NCBI RefSeq assembly: GCF_042453785.1
Contig: NC_091670.1
Location: forward strand, 39,939,501 to 40,003,500
Direction of reading: 5' to 3'
Source of the DNA: Malus domestica
Lineage: Eukaryota; Streptophyta; Magnoliopsida; Rosales; Rosaceae
DNA length: 64,000 bases
Positions 1-10,773 of the stretch are shown here, piece by piece (positions within the stretch are counted from its first letter, which is position 1; the number at the start of each line of letters is the position of its first letter). A program made the translations under genes and the position numbers. Under the pieces are notes generated by a model. It ran no database searches, had not been told where the DNA came from, and saw only the letters and a list, made by a program, of their open reading frames with translations.

Positions 1-108
1 GGCATTATCTCAGGTTAGAAACATGATAATATTTCCCATAAACATACCATTTCATATATTCGTATAGCAGAGTTAGTCGTGATTTTTATCTGTTCGGTTC
101 CGTAATAG

Positions 109-1230
109 GTGAAAAGAGGCTGGATGAAAAAGGTCCAACAAGAGTGGAGCATCTTCAAGAAAGATCTGCCTGGTTAGCACTTCCATCTGTTTTTAAAGTT
201 TAATTTGTAATGGTTTTCATTGGTAACACAAGGGATATTTTTATGCAAAGTGCTTTTGAACCATCTTTAGAAGAACAACACTAACTTAACTTTACCCATC
301 AACAGAACAAATCTATGTCCGCGCCTTCGAGGAAAGGATGGATCTACTGCGAGCAGCCATTGTTGGTGCACCTGGAACTCCATATCATGATGGGCTTTTC
401 TTCTTTGATATTTATCTTCCACCGGAGTATCCTCATGAACCGCCTGTAAGTACTTGCATGTGGTTGTGCAGTTGTAAAATTTTACATTGATGTTTATCAT
501 CGTGAGTGCTAATTTAGCATGTCAATCTTGAAATTTTATGTAGATGGTACACTATAGTTCTGGTGGGCTACGTGTCAACCCTAACTTGTACGAGTCCGGA
601 AAGGTCTGTCTCAGTCTCCTTAATACATGGACGGGCACAGGCACTGAAGTTTGGAATCCAGGGAGCTCCACCATTCTTCAAGTTCTTCTCTCCCTTCAAG
701 CCCTCGTGCTTAACGACAAGCCATATTTCAATGAAGCTGGGTATGATCAACAGATAGGAAGAACCCAGGGAGAGAAAAACTCCGTAAGCTACAACGAAAA
801 TGCATTCCTGATGACATGCAAGTCCATGCTGTATACACTCCAAAAGCCACCTAAGGTACAATGCTTGATTCTGGATTCTCATTAGGTTTTCCTTTCTGTT
901 TTAATTAGTAGTGCAATATGTTTGTTTGGTATACATTGTAACTTAGTAATGTTGATGCAGCATTTTGAGGAGCTTGTTATCGAACACTTCACTCGGCGCT
1001 CCCAAAATATTCTAATGGCTTGTAAGGAGTATATGGACGGGGCTCCAGTAGGGTGTGCTATCGATTTCCTGAAAACTGAAGATAAACACAGTAAGGGAAG
1101 CTCTACCGGATTCAAAATCATGCTCTCTAAGCTCCTTCCAAAATTGGTTGAGGCATTTTCCAGCAAGGGAATTGACTGCAACCGGTTCATGGGGCCGGAG
1201 AAATGTACATGGTGCAAAATTGTAATATAA
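109..1230 (+). CDS. Large-type ubiquitin-conjugating enzyme E2 (UBC25/26-like), 3' part only
   Basis: This is the C-terminal, catalytic part of a plant E2 of the UBC23/25/26 (PFU) group, related to the UBC domain of UBE2O/BIRC6. It accepts ubiquitin from E1 on a cysteine and passes it to substrates. Four exons are visible: 109-172, 306-445, 544-855 and 961-1230, all with GT-AG borders and matching phases. The first reads WMKKVQQEWSIFKKDLP and the second RMDLLRAAIVGAPGTPYHDG, both hallmarks of this group. The catalytic Cys is in YESGKVCLSLLNTW (codon 607-609). Exon 3 then gives NPGSSTILQVLLSLQALVLN and the KPYFNEAGY motif. The stop is TAA at 1228-1230. The N-terminal exons lie before the window, so the gene is partial at 5'. 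Nothing in the visible part is broken. The assignment to UBC25/26 rather than PHO2/UBC24 rests on the LLNTWTGTGTEVWNPG stretch and is fairly secure. Confidence 0.9.
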
Positions 1231-1353
1231 AGGTACCCAGGGAAGATATTCCTGTCATGTATATAAATAAGTCCATATGCTTTCAATGTGTGTTTGCTGT
1301 AAGATTGCTCATGTAAATAGTCTGGTTGTTTACCCAAAAAGAAAATTGGGGTG

Positions 1354-1354
<1 letters not shown>

Positions 1355-1390
<36 letters not shown>
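1355..1390. repeat. (GA)n microsatellite
   Basis: An almost pure GA/AG dinucleotide run of about 36 bases lies about 125 bases past the stop codon of the E2 gene, probably in or just after its 3' UTR. Confidence 0.95.
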
Positions 1391-1391
<1 letters not shown>

Positions 1392-1586
1392 CCATGGTGG
1401 TTTGTATGTGTATAAAAAATGGGTTTCTAAGATTTGGAATGTGATGAATCAGTAATATAGTATGCCGTGCTTACAGAATTTGTGAAATAAAAAACAAGAG
1501 TTGTGTTGTGTTGGAAGTTGGTTGCCAAGAAAAAGAAGTACCAATTTTCTCACTGCATTTTACAGGTTTGAGATTATTTTTAAAGG

Positions 1587-1719
1587 GTGGTGCTAGCCAG
1601 ATATTCATTTACTTCTCACATACCCCTCTTAATCCGGTCGGCGGATCGAATGAAAGATCAATGGGTAAAAATTAATAAGTGTATGTGAGAAGTAAAAAGA
1701 ATGTGTGAACAAGACTACC
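1587..1719. mobile_element. Small MITE-like inverted repeat
   Basis: The arms TTACTTCTCACATAC and GTATGTGAGAAGTAA face each other around a short core, and the outer ends (GGTGGTGCTAGCC and AAGACTACC) are imperfectly complementary. This is the layout of a short MITE. No target-site duplication was fixed. Confidence 0.45.
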
Positions 1720-2685
1720 TGTTTTTAAGAAAAATGGACCATGAGGTTTCAATTTTCTCAAATTGTATCATGACGTTTGAGATTGTATCAATTTACACAT
1801 TTTGTTTATTTGAACATCAATCCTCCATTAAATTGATAAGCTATTGAGTCAATGTATAGCAAATGTGGCTTACAAGTCAACTCAATTACAAGTCTTATAC
1901 TCATCATGTCATCAATTTAATGAATATTTAAATAATTGATTAGACAAAAATGCAAAAATCATTATAATTTCAAAAATTTTAAGTTGCACTATAAGAAAAT
2001 TAAAATATCATGCTCTGTGGGAATAGATTCACATGCATTAGTTCAGTAAACGTTTTAGATGATCATGAATTTTGGCCCCAAAAGTTTGTCCTGGAAAAGG
2101 GTACTTTGTGATGAAAAAAACCACATGGGAAATTCCTGAACTAAGAAGAAAACGCCACACATGCTAAAAGAAACACTACAATTCTACAATTACAGACTTA
2201 TCATAAATACTATACAATTCATTAGTCACAGAGAACTCACATTGAACCAATACGAAAGATAAAAATAACACTCATGAAGACTAAACCCTGCAAGCCAAAG
2301 AACTATCGTAAAGTTACCACATGGAAAGCACCAATCTCCTTCTAGTGATCTTACCATCCTCAACAAAGAAGTCTTGCTATGAGCCACCTAACAAACATTG
2401 ACAGATGCCAACAAATGTTGCTCTCGTCGTCTACAGAGGAAGATAGCGATCACTATTCCACATAGAATCTCTTCGAGAGAGTGAAAGAACCACAACCAGT
2501 CGATGAAGGATTGTCGACGATAAGGTAGGGGACAATGGATTTTTCTCTCTAGCAGCTAGGCATTTAGATGGCCTCCAGACAAACCAGTGATTCTATGTCC
2601 TCGTTCGTAAGACACTGTAATGTGCAAAACCAATCAACCATTGAGAGTTGATGATGGAATTAAGGTCTAACTAATTGGTTGTTAC
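1720..2685. other. AT-rich spacer, no gene seen
   Basis: No convincing coding exon is visible on either strand between the E2 gene and the IPMS-like relic. The sequence is AT-rich with no long repeat that I recognise. Confidence 0.5.
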
Positions 2686-3798
2686 CTTCTTTGTCTCAGC
2701 CAATGCCTTGAAATGTCGAAGCACCTCGCCAAATTTGTTTTCTGCCAGATCATGACCAAGCTGAATAATAATACCAAAAAACCAATTAATTAGTATTACT
2801 AATGAGAAAAAGATTTACCAATAATTTTAGACAACAAAAATAAAAATAAAAACCTGCAAGAGGCGAGACTTCAAAGCATGACGATCATTGTAACAAAAAC
2901 GAGAGAGAAAAAAAAAAAATTCAAATTTCCAATCAATTGTTTTATTCCAATTGGTGTATACCAGACCATGTTTTCGTCAAAATTTGACGAACGCAAGTAT
3001 TGAACGATGCCGGTTTCATTAGAATGGACAAAGCCAATATCTTCTGCCGAAAATCTCGTAGGTACTCTTACTTTTAAGAACTCCATCCTAAAAAAAAAAA
3101 CAGACAAACACACACGAGATTTCTCTTTATATATACATATATTTATGAAATAATTCATTGTCTATAACTGTATATATCTTTTACTACAAATTAAAATTAA
3201 CCTGGTGAACTCCACTAGCATGCGAGAAGATGTTGGCTCTCCAACTATAGCCTTATGTAGTTGTATAGAAGGTTCACTGTACTCTTCCACCTAATTATTA
3301 TTGCATGTAAAAAGTTTTACCTTACAGAAATTGAATTAGTATTGGCACTCTAAAAAACAACATCCCGCCTTAATTTTTCTCTTCTTTAAGTTTAACATTA
3401 CGGAGGAGTGCATGATGACAACTTTTTTCTAGAGAACAAACAACAAAGAAAAGTAAAAAGAACAAAAGAAGAATTACCATCGTGTTGGTAGATACAATAT
3501 GCATTGTATATATTCATGTGTGAAGTCCCCCAAATATGTTACCACGAGATTTGATGGCTATCACAAACTATACAAACATGTATAAGAAGAGTACTGTGAC
3601 ATATTTCATTGTTAAACTATTGTTAAACTACGGATTTAGAACATTGATTAGATAATTCCTTACTTAAATTACATAATATAAGCTATACTTATCATTGGTG
3701 ACTAAAATAGAGATTTAATTCCTCTAAAGAAGCATTTACAGCCCCTTCACCAATGCCATTGATTGTGACTTCAAGTTGTCTGGCACCAGCATATGCAC
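2686..3798 (-). pseudogene. Relic of a 2-isopropylmalate synthase / citramalate synthase-like gene
   Basis: Six short minus-strand blocks follow the exon order of plant IPMS/MAM genes. 3721-3798 reads [20 protein letters not shown] (family: [18 protein letters not shown]). 3478 to about 3516 reads MHIVSTNTM (family RHIVMTSKM). About 3200-3291 reads VEEYSEPSIQLHKAIVGEP (family VEEYSGLQVQPHKAIVGAN). About 2990-3090 reads FSAEDIGFVHSNETGIV. 2854 to about 2890 reads RHALKSRLLQ, and 2686-2760 reads LGHDLAENKFGEVLRHFKAL. Donor and acceptor sites survive at several edges. The copy is dead: the conserved HESGIHQDG stretch is replaced, the block after ETGIV runs into unrelated sequence, RHALKS is in another frame, and the upstream TIM-barrel exons are absent. 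Live family members condense acetyl-CoA with a 2-oxo acid in the plastid, for leucine (IPMS) or citramalate (CMS) synthesis. The parent branch cannot be told from this fragment. Confidence 0.8.
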
Positions 3799-4796
3799 CC
3801 TATCAAAATTAGATTTGTATATTTCTTAATCAAAATTAAATATATGTATATCTTATTGGTGTTGAAAATTATATATTATAATTAATATTACAATATTTAA
3901 TTTCTATATGAATGAAAAATAAGAGTCATGTGTCATAGTTGAATTCAAATTCATGAGTTGCGTTTGTTTGTTGGAACTTTAGGCAACAGTCACAATGCAT
4001 CAAAAGGGGTGGCTTGAGTTCTTTATAAACTCAAACATCCCACATATCTAATGGACCAAAGATAAGAGTTTTCTCCAATGTCTTAGTAAATATCCGAGTC
4101 ATGTCTTGAGAGTACGGAATATATGAAGTTCGCCAGAGTCTGAAGATTGAAGTGCTTTGACTTCGGATTATAGATTGTTGAATCCTGAGGGACGGACGCC
4201 TACCGAACTACAAGCACAAGAGTAGGGACGAAATTATGTCTTTAGGACATTGCATTTATGCAAGCCTCAATCTCCAAGTTTGTCAGTTTTTTCTAATTTT
4301 CTCTCTAGTTGTTTATATTAATCTCATATATAATTGATGTTGTGAATTTCTTTATGACCATTATCATTGGAATTATATTATTATTTTATATATTTTCTAA
4401 TATTGCTCTAGGAACTTAATTAATCTGTGTATATAATTGTAATGGCATACTGCTATTGCATTGGCCGTGGCGAGGTCAAAATCGTTATGGCAATGTACGG
4501 ATATGATTGCATTTTCATTTGGGATTCTGTTGGGAATATATTCGGGGTGAGTCGGTGGTTGTGGTTGGGACAGAGCGTAGCAGCAGCGCGTTAAGTTTTT
4601 TTTTGTTTTTTTTGTTTTAGTGTTTTAACTCAAGGGTAGCCTTGAACTTTCACACAGACTTTCGGTTAGATTTATAAGAAGTGAAAATTGTTGGCTGAGA
4701 ATAATTAAAGGGGTAGAAAGAGTGGCTAGTTATGTAAATTTCTTAGGGGAGAGTTATAATTTGAATCTGATCTGTCGGCAGAGTGAAACGCAAAGC
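3799..4796. other. Spacer upstream of the first dioxygenase gene
   Basis: No coding exon is recognised. About 3950-4310 is less AT-rich and resembles middle-repetitive DNA, but it has no paired termini that I can define. A T-rich tract lies near 4590-4615, before the first dioxygenase copy, whose promoter should lie in the last few hundred bases. Confidence 0.4.
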
Positions 4797-6211
4797 ATGA
4801 CATTGACAATGGTGGAGATCCCAGAGCAAAAGCTTTACGACGGAAATCGATTCCCGGCAGTTATATCTCCGACTCCGACTCCGACTCCAGCTCCAGCAGC
4901 AGCTGCTGCTGCTACCCCTCGTCTCACAGAAACCATCCAAGCGAACAAACAGTACATACAGGACCAGCTCCGAAAATCGGGGGCCGTACTCTTCAGGGGG
5001 TTTCCTGTAAATACGGCCTCGGACTTCAACGACGTCGTGGAGGCCTTCGGCTACGAAGAGAATCCTTACGTTGGAACTTGGAACTGCTCCTCGGACCAAG
5101 ATCGTGGGTCGGGTTTTTACCGCCAACGAGGCCCCACCAGATGTCAAAATTCCATTTCACCACGAAATGGCTTTGGTAAGTGGCAACTATATAGTGCATT
5201 TCATTACTTTTCTATAACTAACCAGAGGGGGAAGAGTCCTAAATTATTACTATAATTAAGGTTAGAAACTCAAAATCCTATTCATTAGGATATTGAACCA
5301 CATATAAGATATATAATACAGGATCATAACAATAGTTAAACCATTTTGTAGAATTTCTTCATTCAAACACACCCTCTATATGTGTGTGTGTGTATATATT
5401 TATTTATTTTTTAATTAACATCCTATATATGTATAACGTTATTTCAAGTTGCAGAACGTGTTGTTTTTATTTGTTTTCCTTGTGTGATGCTTATGACGTG
5501 TCGTTCAGTATCCAGAGTACCCATCCAAACTGTTATTCTTTTGTGAAGTAGAGCCTGTAAGTGGGGGTGAAACTCCCATTGTTCTAAGCCACATTGTGTA
5601 CGAGAGGATGAAAAACAAACACCCGCAATTTGTTCAAAAATTGGAGGACCATGGATTGATATATACCAAGATTATAGGCCACCACGACGACCCTTCTTCC
5701 GCGATAGGCCGTGGCTGGAAGGCCACATTTGCGACCGAAGATAAGAACATAGTTGAACAAAGGTATTTATTTGTACTACTACATACTGAAAAGATGACTA
5801 TGATAAGACGGTTACATAACGATAGGACTACATATTGGCAGGGTTTCTAAGGAGGGGTTTAGGTTGGAATGGTTGGATAATGGAGGAGTGAAAACAATCA
5901 AGGGACCGATCCTGGGCATCAAATGTGACAGCAGCACAGGGCAGCGCAAGACTTGGTTTAACAGCATCGTGATAGCATATACAGAGTGGAAAGGAGATGC
6001 AAGAAATGACCCTGAGAAGGTTGTCACATTCGGGGATGGCAGCCCGTTGGCAGCGGATATCATCTACGACTGCCAGAAAATTCTTGAAGTTGAAAGTGTG
6101 GCCATCCCTTGGCGCAAAGGTGATGTTTTGCTGCTGGACAATTTGGCCATTCTTCACTCCCGGAATCCATGTACTACACCTCGCAGAGTCCTTGCCGCCC
6201 TCTGCAAGTAG
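4797..6211 (+). pseudogene. Clavaminate synthase-like dioxygenase, copy 1, frameshifted
   Basis: This is the upstream member of a tandem pair of Fe(II)/2-oxoglutarate oxygenase genes of the TauD/At3g21360 group. Exons are 4797-5175, 5509-5762 and 5842-6211, at the same phases as copy 2. The start matches copy 2 (ATG at 4797, MTLTMVEIPEQ); an in-frame upstream ATG at 4722 exists but has no counterpart there. In exon 1, TTGGAAC is repeated directly (near 5070-5084: TTGGAACTTGGAACTG, where copy 2 has TTGGAACTG). The 7 extra bases shift the frame after YVGT. Everything downstream is still well kept, including the HHEM metal-binding motif in the shifted frame, YPEYPSKLLFF in exon 2, and LLLDNLAILHSR and PRRVLAAL in exon 3. 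Exon 1 has 379 bases; without the duplication it would divide by three. This single lesion suggests recent loss, an allele, or an assembly error. Confidence 0.8.
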
Positions 6212-6704
6212 ACTAGCTAATCAGCTGTATTAAACAACTAATCATATGTGTCCTCATATGTATCTATATTATAGTATGCCTTGTTTACAGAATTTGTGAA
6301 ATAAAAAGCAAGAGTTGAGTTGTTGTGTTAGAACTTGGACTTGTTTGGTTGCCAAGAAAAAGGCAAAAGTAAGAAGAACCCTATATGATTGCTTTGTGTA
6401 TCTTTCTTTTCTGCCCCTTTTAACCTTTTTTCTGGAGGTGTAAGATAATCCCACAAGATGAACCCGTCATTCCTCTTTAATTGCAAATAGTTTTTCTATC
6501 AAAGTTTGATTTGTATGCAGAGAGATTTATTTCGAATAAGGGTAAAAATGGAAGTATGAGGACATGAATGGAATTTTAAAAAAAGGGTTGTCTTCTCCAA
6601 GGTAACTAGGGTTGCTATTTACATAATTTTGTGTCTGATCTGGAAGCAATAATTAATCTCTGTCCCATGTTACACGATCGTACCTAACATGAATATTATA
6701 TAAT

Positions 6705-6914
6705 ACCGGGATCCTCTCCTGAGCAGTTCCCTAGGGATCCTAGAGATCCCGCAATCATGTCCGTTCATCGTATATCGTGCGGTCAAAAATTCTTTAAAAT
6801 TTAAATTTTAAAATTCAAATATGAATAGTATCTAACGAAAACTGACATCACGATATAAAATGAACGGACAAGATTGAGGGATCCCTAAAGAACTGCTCAG
6901 GAGAGGATCCTCGT
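6705..6914. mobile_element. MITE with 24-bp terminal inverted repeats
   Basis: The left end GGATCCTCTCCTGAGCAGTT is matched by AACTGCTCAGGAGAGGATCC at the right end, with only small differences further out. The core is AT-rich and non-coding. The flanks are both TATTATATA-rich, so a target-site duplication is possible but not certain. The element lies between the two dioxygenase genes. Confidence 0.8.
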
Positions 6915-7049
6915 TCTATTATATAAACCACAAACGATTAAAGTATGGCAGCAAAACAATGACGGCTTGTTTTATTAATATCTCACATTTGTTAATTGCA
7001 CTCCACATATTTAATACATTTTATATTTACTTTTTAAATTAAAATTTTT

Positions 7050-7730
7050 CTTAACACACCCCATGTATTTTCCAATACTACCCTCACACCTCACACCTCA
7101 TATCTCATACACCCCACATCTCACATCATCAACTAATTAACCACACATCAACCTCTTCATCTCTTTCAAACAAAAGAATAATCCACATTTTAAAGACAAT
7201 AAAGATGAATTAAATTGTTGTATAAAATCTCCATTTGCCGTTTGATTTATAAACATCCGTCAAATTTTCTTAAACAATCATGTTGGATTCTAAGAAGCCA
7301 GATGGACAAATGGTAGGAAATGTTCTTATAAGGTCATGTCAGTTCCAACCAGCCAAAAAAACATTGAATTTCTTCATCATCAAACAGCCACAAGAATATT
7401 ACATTTAATTACATCTTAAAATTTTCAACATTCTCTAGTTTTCTTCCTATTTCTTGGATTCCAATTAGAGCAGGGCTTCGCAAAAAGAAATTTTTATTCC
7501 ATTATTTAAATAATTTTTTTAATGTGAAAACCAATGAATGAACGAGGAGCAGAACTCGATTTTTTGTTCCATTCATCAAAAGATATATTTTCATTAACTT
7601 GTTTGTATTTTTAGGGTTTTGTGTAAGAGAGGGTTTGAATATTCATTTCATATTAGAGTTACAAGTTGTTTAGTATTACAATTTTTAAATGGGATGTATT
7701 TAACATGTGGGGTGTGTTAATAAAAAATGA
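7050..7730. mobile_element. Probable TIR element (about 680 bp)
   Basis: TTAACACACCCCATGTATTTT near 7060 is answered by the inverse of AACATGTGGGGTGTGTTAA near 7690-7720, and further bases inside the arms also match. The core has no coding sequence that I recognise. This looks like a non-autonomous DNA transposon, although the exact ends are uncertain because another MITE abuts the right side. Confidence 0.5.
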
Positions 7731-7731
7731 G

Positions 7732-7946
7732 GTGGATTGTCTGCCCTCCCATTTCCATATACTCTTTTCATCCCCTACTGTTTGTGTGGTCACAGTTAAG
7801 CCACGTCAATATTTTATATTGATTTTTTTATAAAAATAATAAAACAAAAAGTAATAGGAATATAAAATGTTAACGTAACTTAACCGTGACCATATAAAAC
7901 AGTAGGAGATGATAATAGTATAAAAATGGGACGGCAGACAATCCAC
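7732..7946. mobile_element. Hairpin MITE, GATTGTCTGCC family, copy 1
   Basis: The TIRs are GTGGATTGTCTGCC at the left and GGCAGACAATCCAC at the right. Inside, GTCACAGTTAAGCCACGTCA and the opposed ACGTAACTTAACCGTGAC make the whole element one long hairpin. Two relatives lie at 27.6 and 58.5 kb. This copy ends about 75 bases before the start codon of the second dioxygenase gene, so it lies in that gene's proximal promoter or 5' UTR. Confidence 0.85.
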
Positions 7947-8022
7947 ATCCAATAAAAAAAAACCAACAATAATTACAAAGAAGACTCTTGAAGCAGCAGC
8001 TAACAACAGAGACGGAGACAGC

Positions 8023-9412
8023 ATGGCATTGACAATGGTGGAGATCCCAGAGCAAAAGCTTTACGACGGAAATCGATTCCCGGCAGTTATATCTCCGACT
8101 CCGACTCCAGCAGCAGCTGCTACTCCTCGTCTCACAGAAACCATCCAAGCGAACAAACAGTACATACAGGACCAGCTCCTAAAATCCGGGGCCGTACTCT
8201 TCAGGGGGTTTCCTGTAAATACAGCCTCGGACTTCAACGACGTCGTGGAGGCCTTCGGCTACGAAGAGAATCCTTACGTTGGAACTGCTCCTCGGACAAA
8301 GATCGTGGGTCGGGTTTTCACCGCCAACGAGGCCCCGCCCGACCACAAGATTCCATTTCACCACGAAATGGTTCTGGTGAGTGTTACGCTATGTTTCCAT
8401 TTTTATGTTAAACTTAAGGCTGAGCTCGGGAGTTCGATCCGAATCTTTATAAAATAAATAAAACTAAGAAACTAAAGTAAAATAAAAAGAAATGAAAAAT
8501 GAAATAAAATTCAGTGTTGCAGTGGTTGTCTTCCATATTGAAGTTTGGTACAAAAATGTAATTAGGGGTATAATTTAGGGGGCATAACTATAGATAAACC
8601 TTCTACTGTGGTGTCTTACGAAGTGTCGTTTCAGTATCCAGAGTTCCCATCCAAGCTGTTATTTTTCTGTGAAATAGAGCCTGTAAGTGGGGGCGAAACT
8701 CCCATTGTTCTAAGCCACATTGTGTACGAGAGGATGAAAGACAAGCACCCGCAATTTGTCCAAAAATTGGAGGAACATGGCTTGATATATACCAAGGTTT
8801 TAGGCCAAGATTACGACCCTTCTTCTGCGATGGGTCGTGGCTGGAAGTCCACATTTGGGACCGAAGACAAGAACATAGCTGAACAGAGGTATTTATTTGT
8901 AGTATAAAATGTTTATTATTGCTAAGTATTTAAGCTTTAAACAATATGATCTGATAACAAATTGCAGAGAAACAAAACAAAAAAACTATGCTAAGACGTA
9001 TGGCTACGTAATGATAGGAACTGCATCTTGAATTATATGCAGGGCTGCTAAGCTGGGGTATGTGTTGGAATGGTTGGATGACGGAGTGAAAACAATCAGG
9101 GGACCGATCCCGGGCATCAAATGTGACAGCAGCACAAGGCAGCGCAAGGTTTGGTTTAACAACATCATGGCAGTATATTTAGGATGGAAAGATGATGCAA
9201 GAAATAGTGACCCTGAGAAGGCTCTCGCTTTCGGGGATGGCAGCCCCTTGGCTGCAGATGTCATCTACGACTGCCAGAAAATTCTTGAAGATGAAAGTGT
9301 GGCCATCCCTTGGCGCAAAGGTGATGTTTTGCTGCTCGATAATATGGCCGTCCTTCACTCCCGGAATCCATGCACTACACCTCGCAGAGTCCTAGCCTCC
9401 CTCTGCAAGTAG
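8023..9412 (+). CDS. Clavaminate synthase-like Fe(II)/2-oxoglutarate dioxygenase, copy 2
   Basis: Three exons (8023-8376, 8635-8888, 9043-9412) join in frame to a 325-residue protein, near the usual length of At3g21360-type proteins (about 330). The fold is the TauD-like jelly roll. Exon 1 has KSGAVLFRGFPVNTASDFND and ends with PFHHEM, where His113 and Glu115 form the HxE pair typical of clavaminate-synthase-like enzymes. Exon 2 has SKLLFFCEIEPVSGGETPIV. Exon 3 holds the distal His in LLLDNMAVLHSR and the 2-oxoglutarate-binding Arg region CTTPRRVL. A short SPTPTPAAAATP stretch near the N terminus is low-complexity. No targeting peptide is obvious, so it is probably cytosolic. The natural substrate of the plant family is unknown to me. 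The start is chosen because both copies keep this ATG and the sequence around it. Confidence 0.92.
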
Positions 9413-10241
9413 ACTAGTAAGCTGTATCAAACAACTCATCATATGTCTCCTCATATGTCTGCATATATTATATGATAATGTCTTGCTTACAAAATATGTG
9501 AAATAAAAAGCAAGAATTGAGTTGGAGTTGTTAAGATTTGTTTGGTTGCCAAGAAACAGACAGATAAAAAAAATAATCCCGACAAGATGAACCCGTCATT
9601 CCTCATTACCTGCAAATCATTTGCTATTACTTTGATTTGTATGCAGAGAGAATTAATGTATGTCTGATACAAATAAAATAATGTACTCTTAATATATTAT
9701 TAGGATTCAAATAAAATATTTTGTGATTTGGAATTATATCCACACCGTTCATTCCTTACGTATTTATCATGGCTAATATGTAGTTTTGGTTGTTTCATTT
9801 ACCTCCGATATATTGTTGAATACACTTCACATGCTGAATACACTCTACATACTTTTTCACACTACACTCGTTCTTCACACTTTCTGCATACACCTCGCAT
9901 CTTCACGTACATCTCAAATCAACCTTGCGTACCTCATATTCGTTGTTAAAAAAGAAGAAAGAGAGTAAATAACCTACATAATTCCTCAATTTTTCTGCAC
10001 ATCTAGGTTTATGTCTATCTTAAGATTTAGGTTTCTATCCATTTGGCGGAGGATCAAGTTTTCATCTCTGTTTTACAAAGCCAAAAAACTGTAGTGAGAA
10101 AATGCAGATCTTCGTTTATTGAAGTTTAGGGTTTTGTAGAAGCAGAATTAGATCGACGAGTTCTTTCTTTCTTTGTCCTCTGCTCAAATGCATGTGACTC
10201 TGTCATAAAGTGTATGGCACCATTTTTCCATGCAAAGATAA

Positions 10242-10265
10242 TCTCTCTCTCTCTCTCTCTCTCTC
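10242..10265. repeat. (CT)n microsatellite
   Basis: A pure CT run of about 24 bases. Confidence 0.95.
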
Positions 10266-10329
10266 CAGTCGCAGAGTGTAATCCCTAAAGGATATGCCAT
10301 TTATTTCAACCCCGAAAATTGTATTGTGT

Positions 10330-10524
10330 TTGAGGGAAAGGGTCGGATCCCTTCCTCCTAATTCACCAATTCCGGGAATCCAAACCATTGAAATTTGATC
10401 CAACAGCTAAAATTATTATAACTTTTAAAGTGAGCCTCTTTTTGTAGCCGTTTGATCAAATTTCAATGGCTCAGATCCCCAGACTTGGTAGATTAGGAGG
10501 AAGGGATCCAGAGAGGATCATTTT
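10330..10524. mobile_element. MITE with GGATCCCTTCCTCCTAAT termini
   Basis: GGATCCCTTCCTCCTAAT (10345-10362) is perfectly inverted at 10492-10509. Inside, TTTGATCCAACAGCTAAAAT and GCCGTTTGATCAAATTTCAA also oppose each other. A relative with the same layout lies at 53.2 kb, and looser relatives at 30.8 and 60.1 kb. Confidence 0.8.
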
Positions 10525-10621
10525 CCAAGTTTGATGAGAGATTTTTACGGGATGATACATCACGAATCACAATATAATGTGACGTGATGTACCACTCGCG
10601 TTTCGAGCACAATAAAAAAAA

Positions 10622-10773
10622 AAGTTTTAATGAAAAGCCCACAGTACTGTTCACTGTAACGAAAAACCACATTTTTACACTAAAAAGTCAAACCTGTTAC
10701 TATTCACTTTACCCTTTATTTTGTTATTATCGTTAAAACTCAAAGTTTTCAAGCTATTTTCATTAGTTTTCCT
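10622..10773. mobile_element. Short MITE, TACTGTTCA...TTCATTAGTTTTCC family, copy 1
   Basis: About 150 bases shared with copies at 34.5 and 35.1 kb. Landmarks in order are TACTGTTCA, AAAAACCACATTTT, TACTATTCACTTTACCCTTT, AACTCAAAGTTTTCAA and CATTAGTTTTCCT. It has no coding capacity. Confidence 0.8.

Noticed and set aside
3950-4310. Possible LTR-like or other dispersed repeat
   Set aside because: The composition differs from the surroundings, but no termini, primer site or pair could be found.
4722-4796. Upstream start for dioxygenase copy 1
   Set aside because: Copy 2 has no matching codons upstream of its ATG, so the shared ATG at 4797 is preferred.
8400-8450. tRNA-like GAGTTCGATCCGAAT in the dioxygenase intron
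   Set aside because: Only a B-box-like string is present, with no matching A box or cloverleaf.
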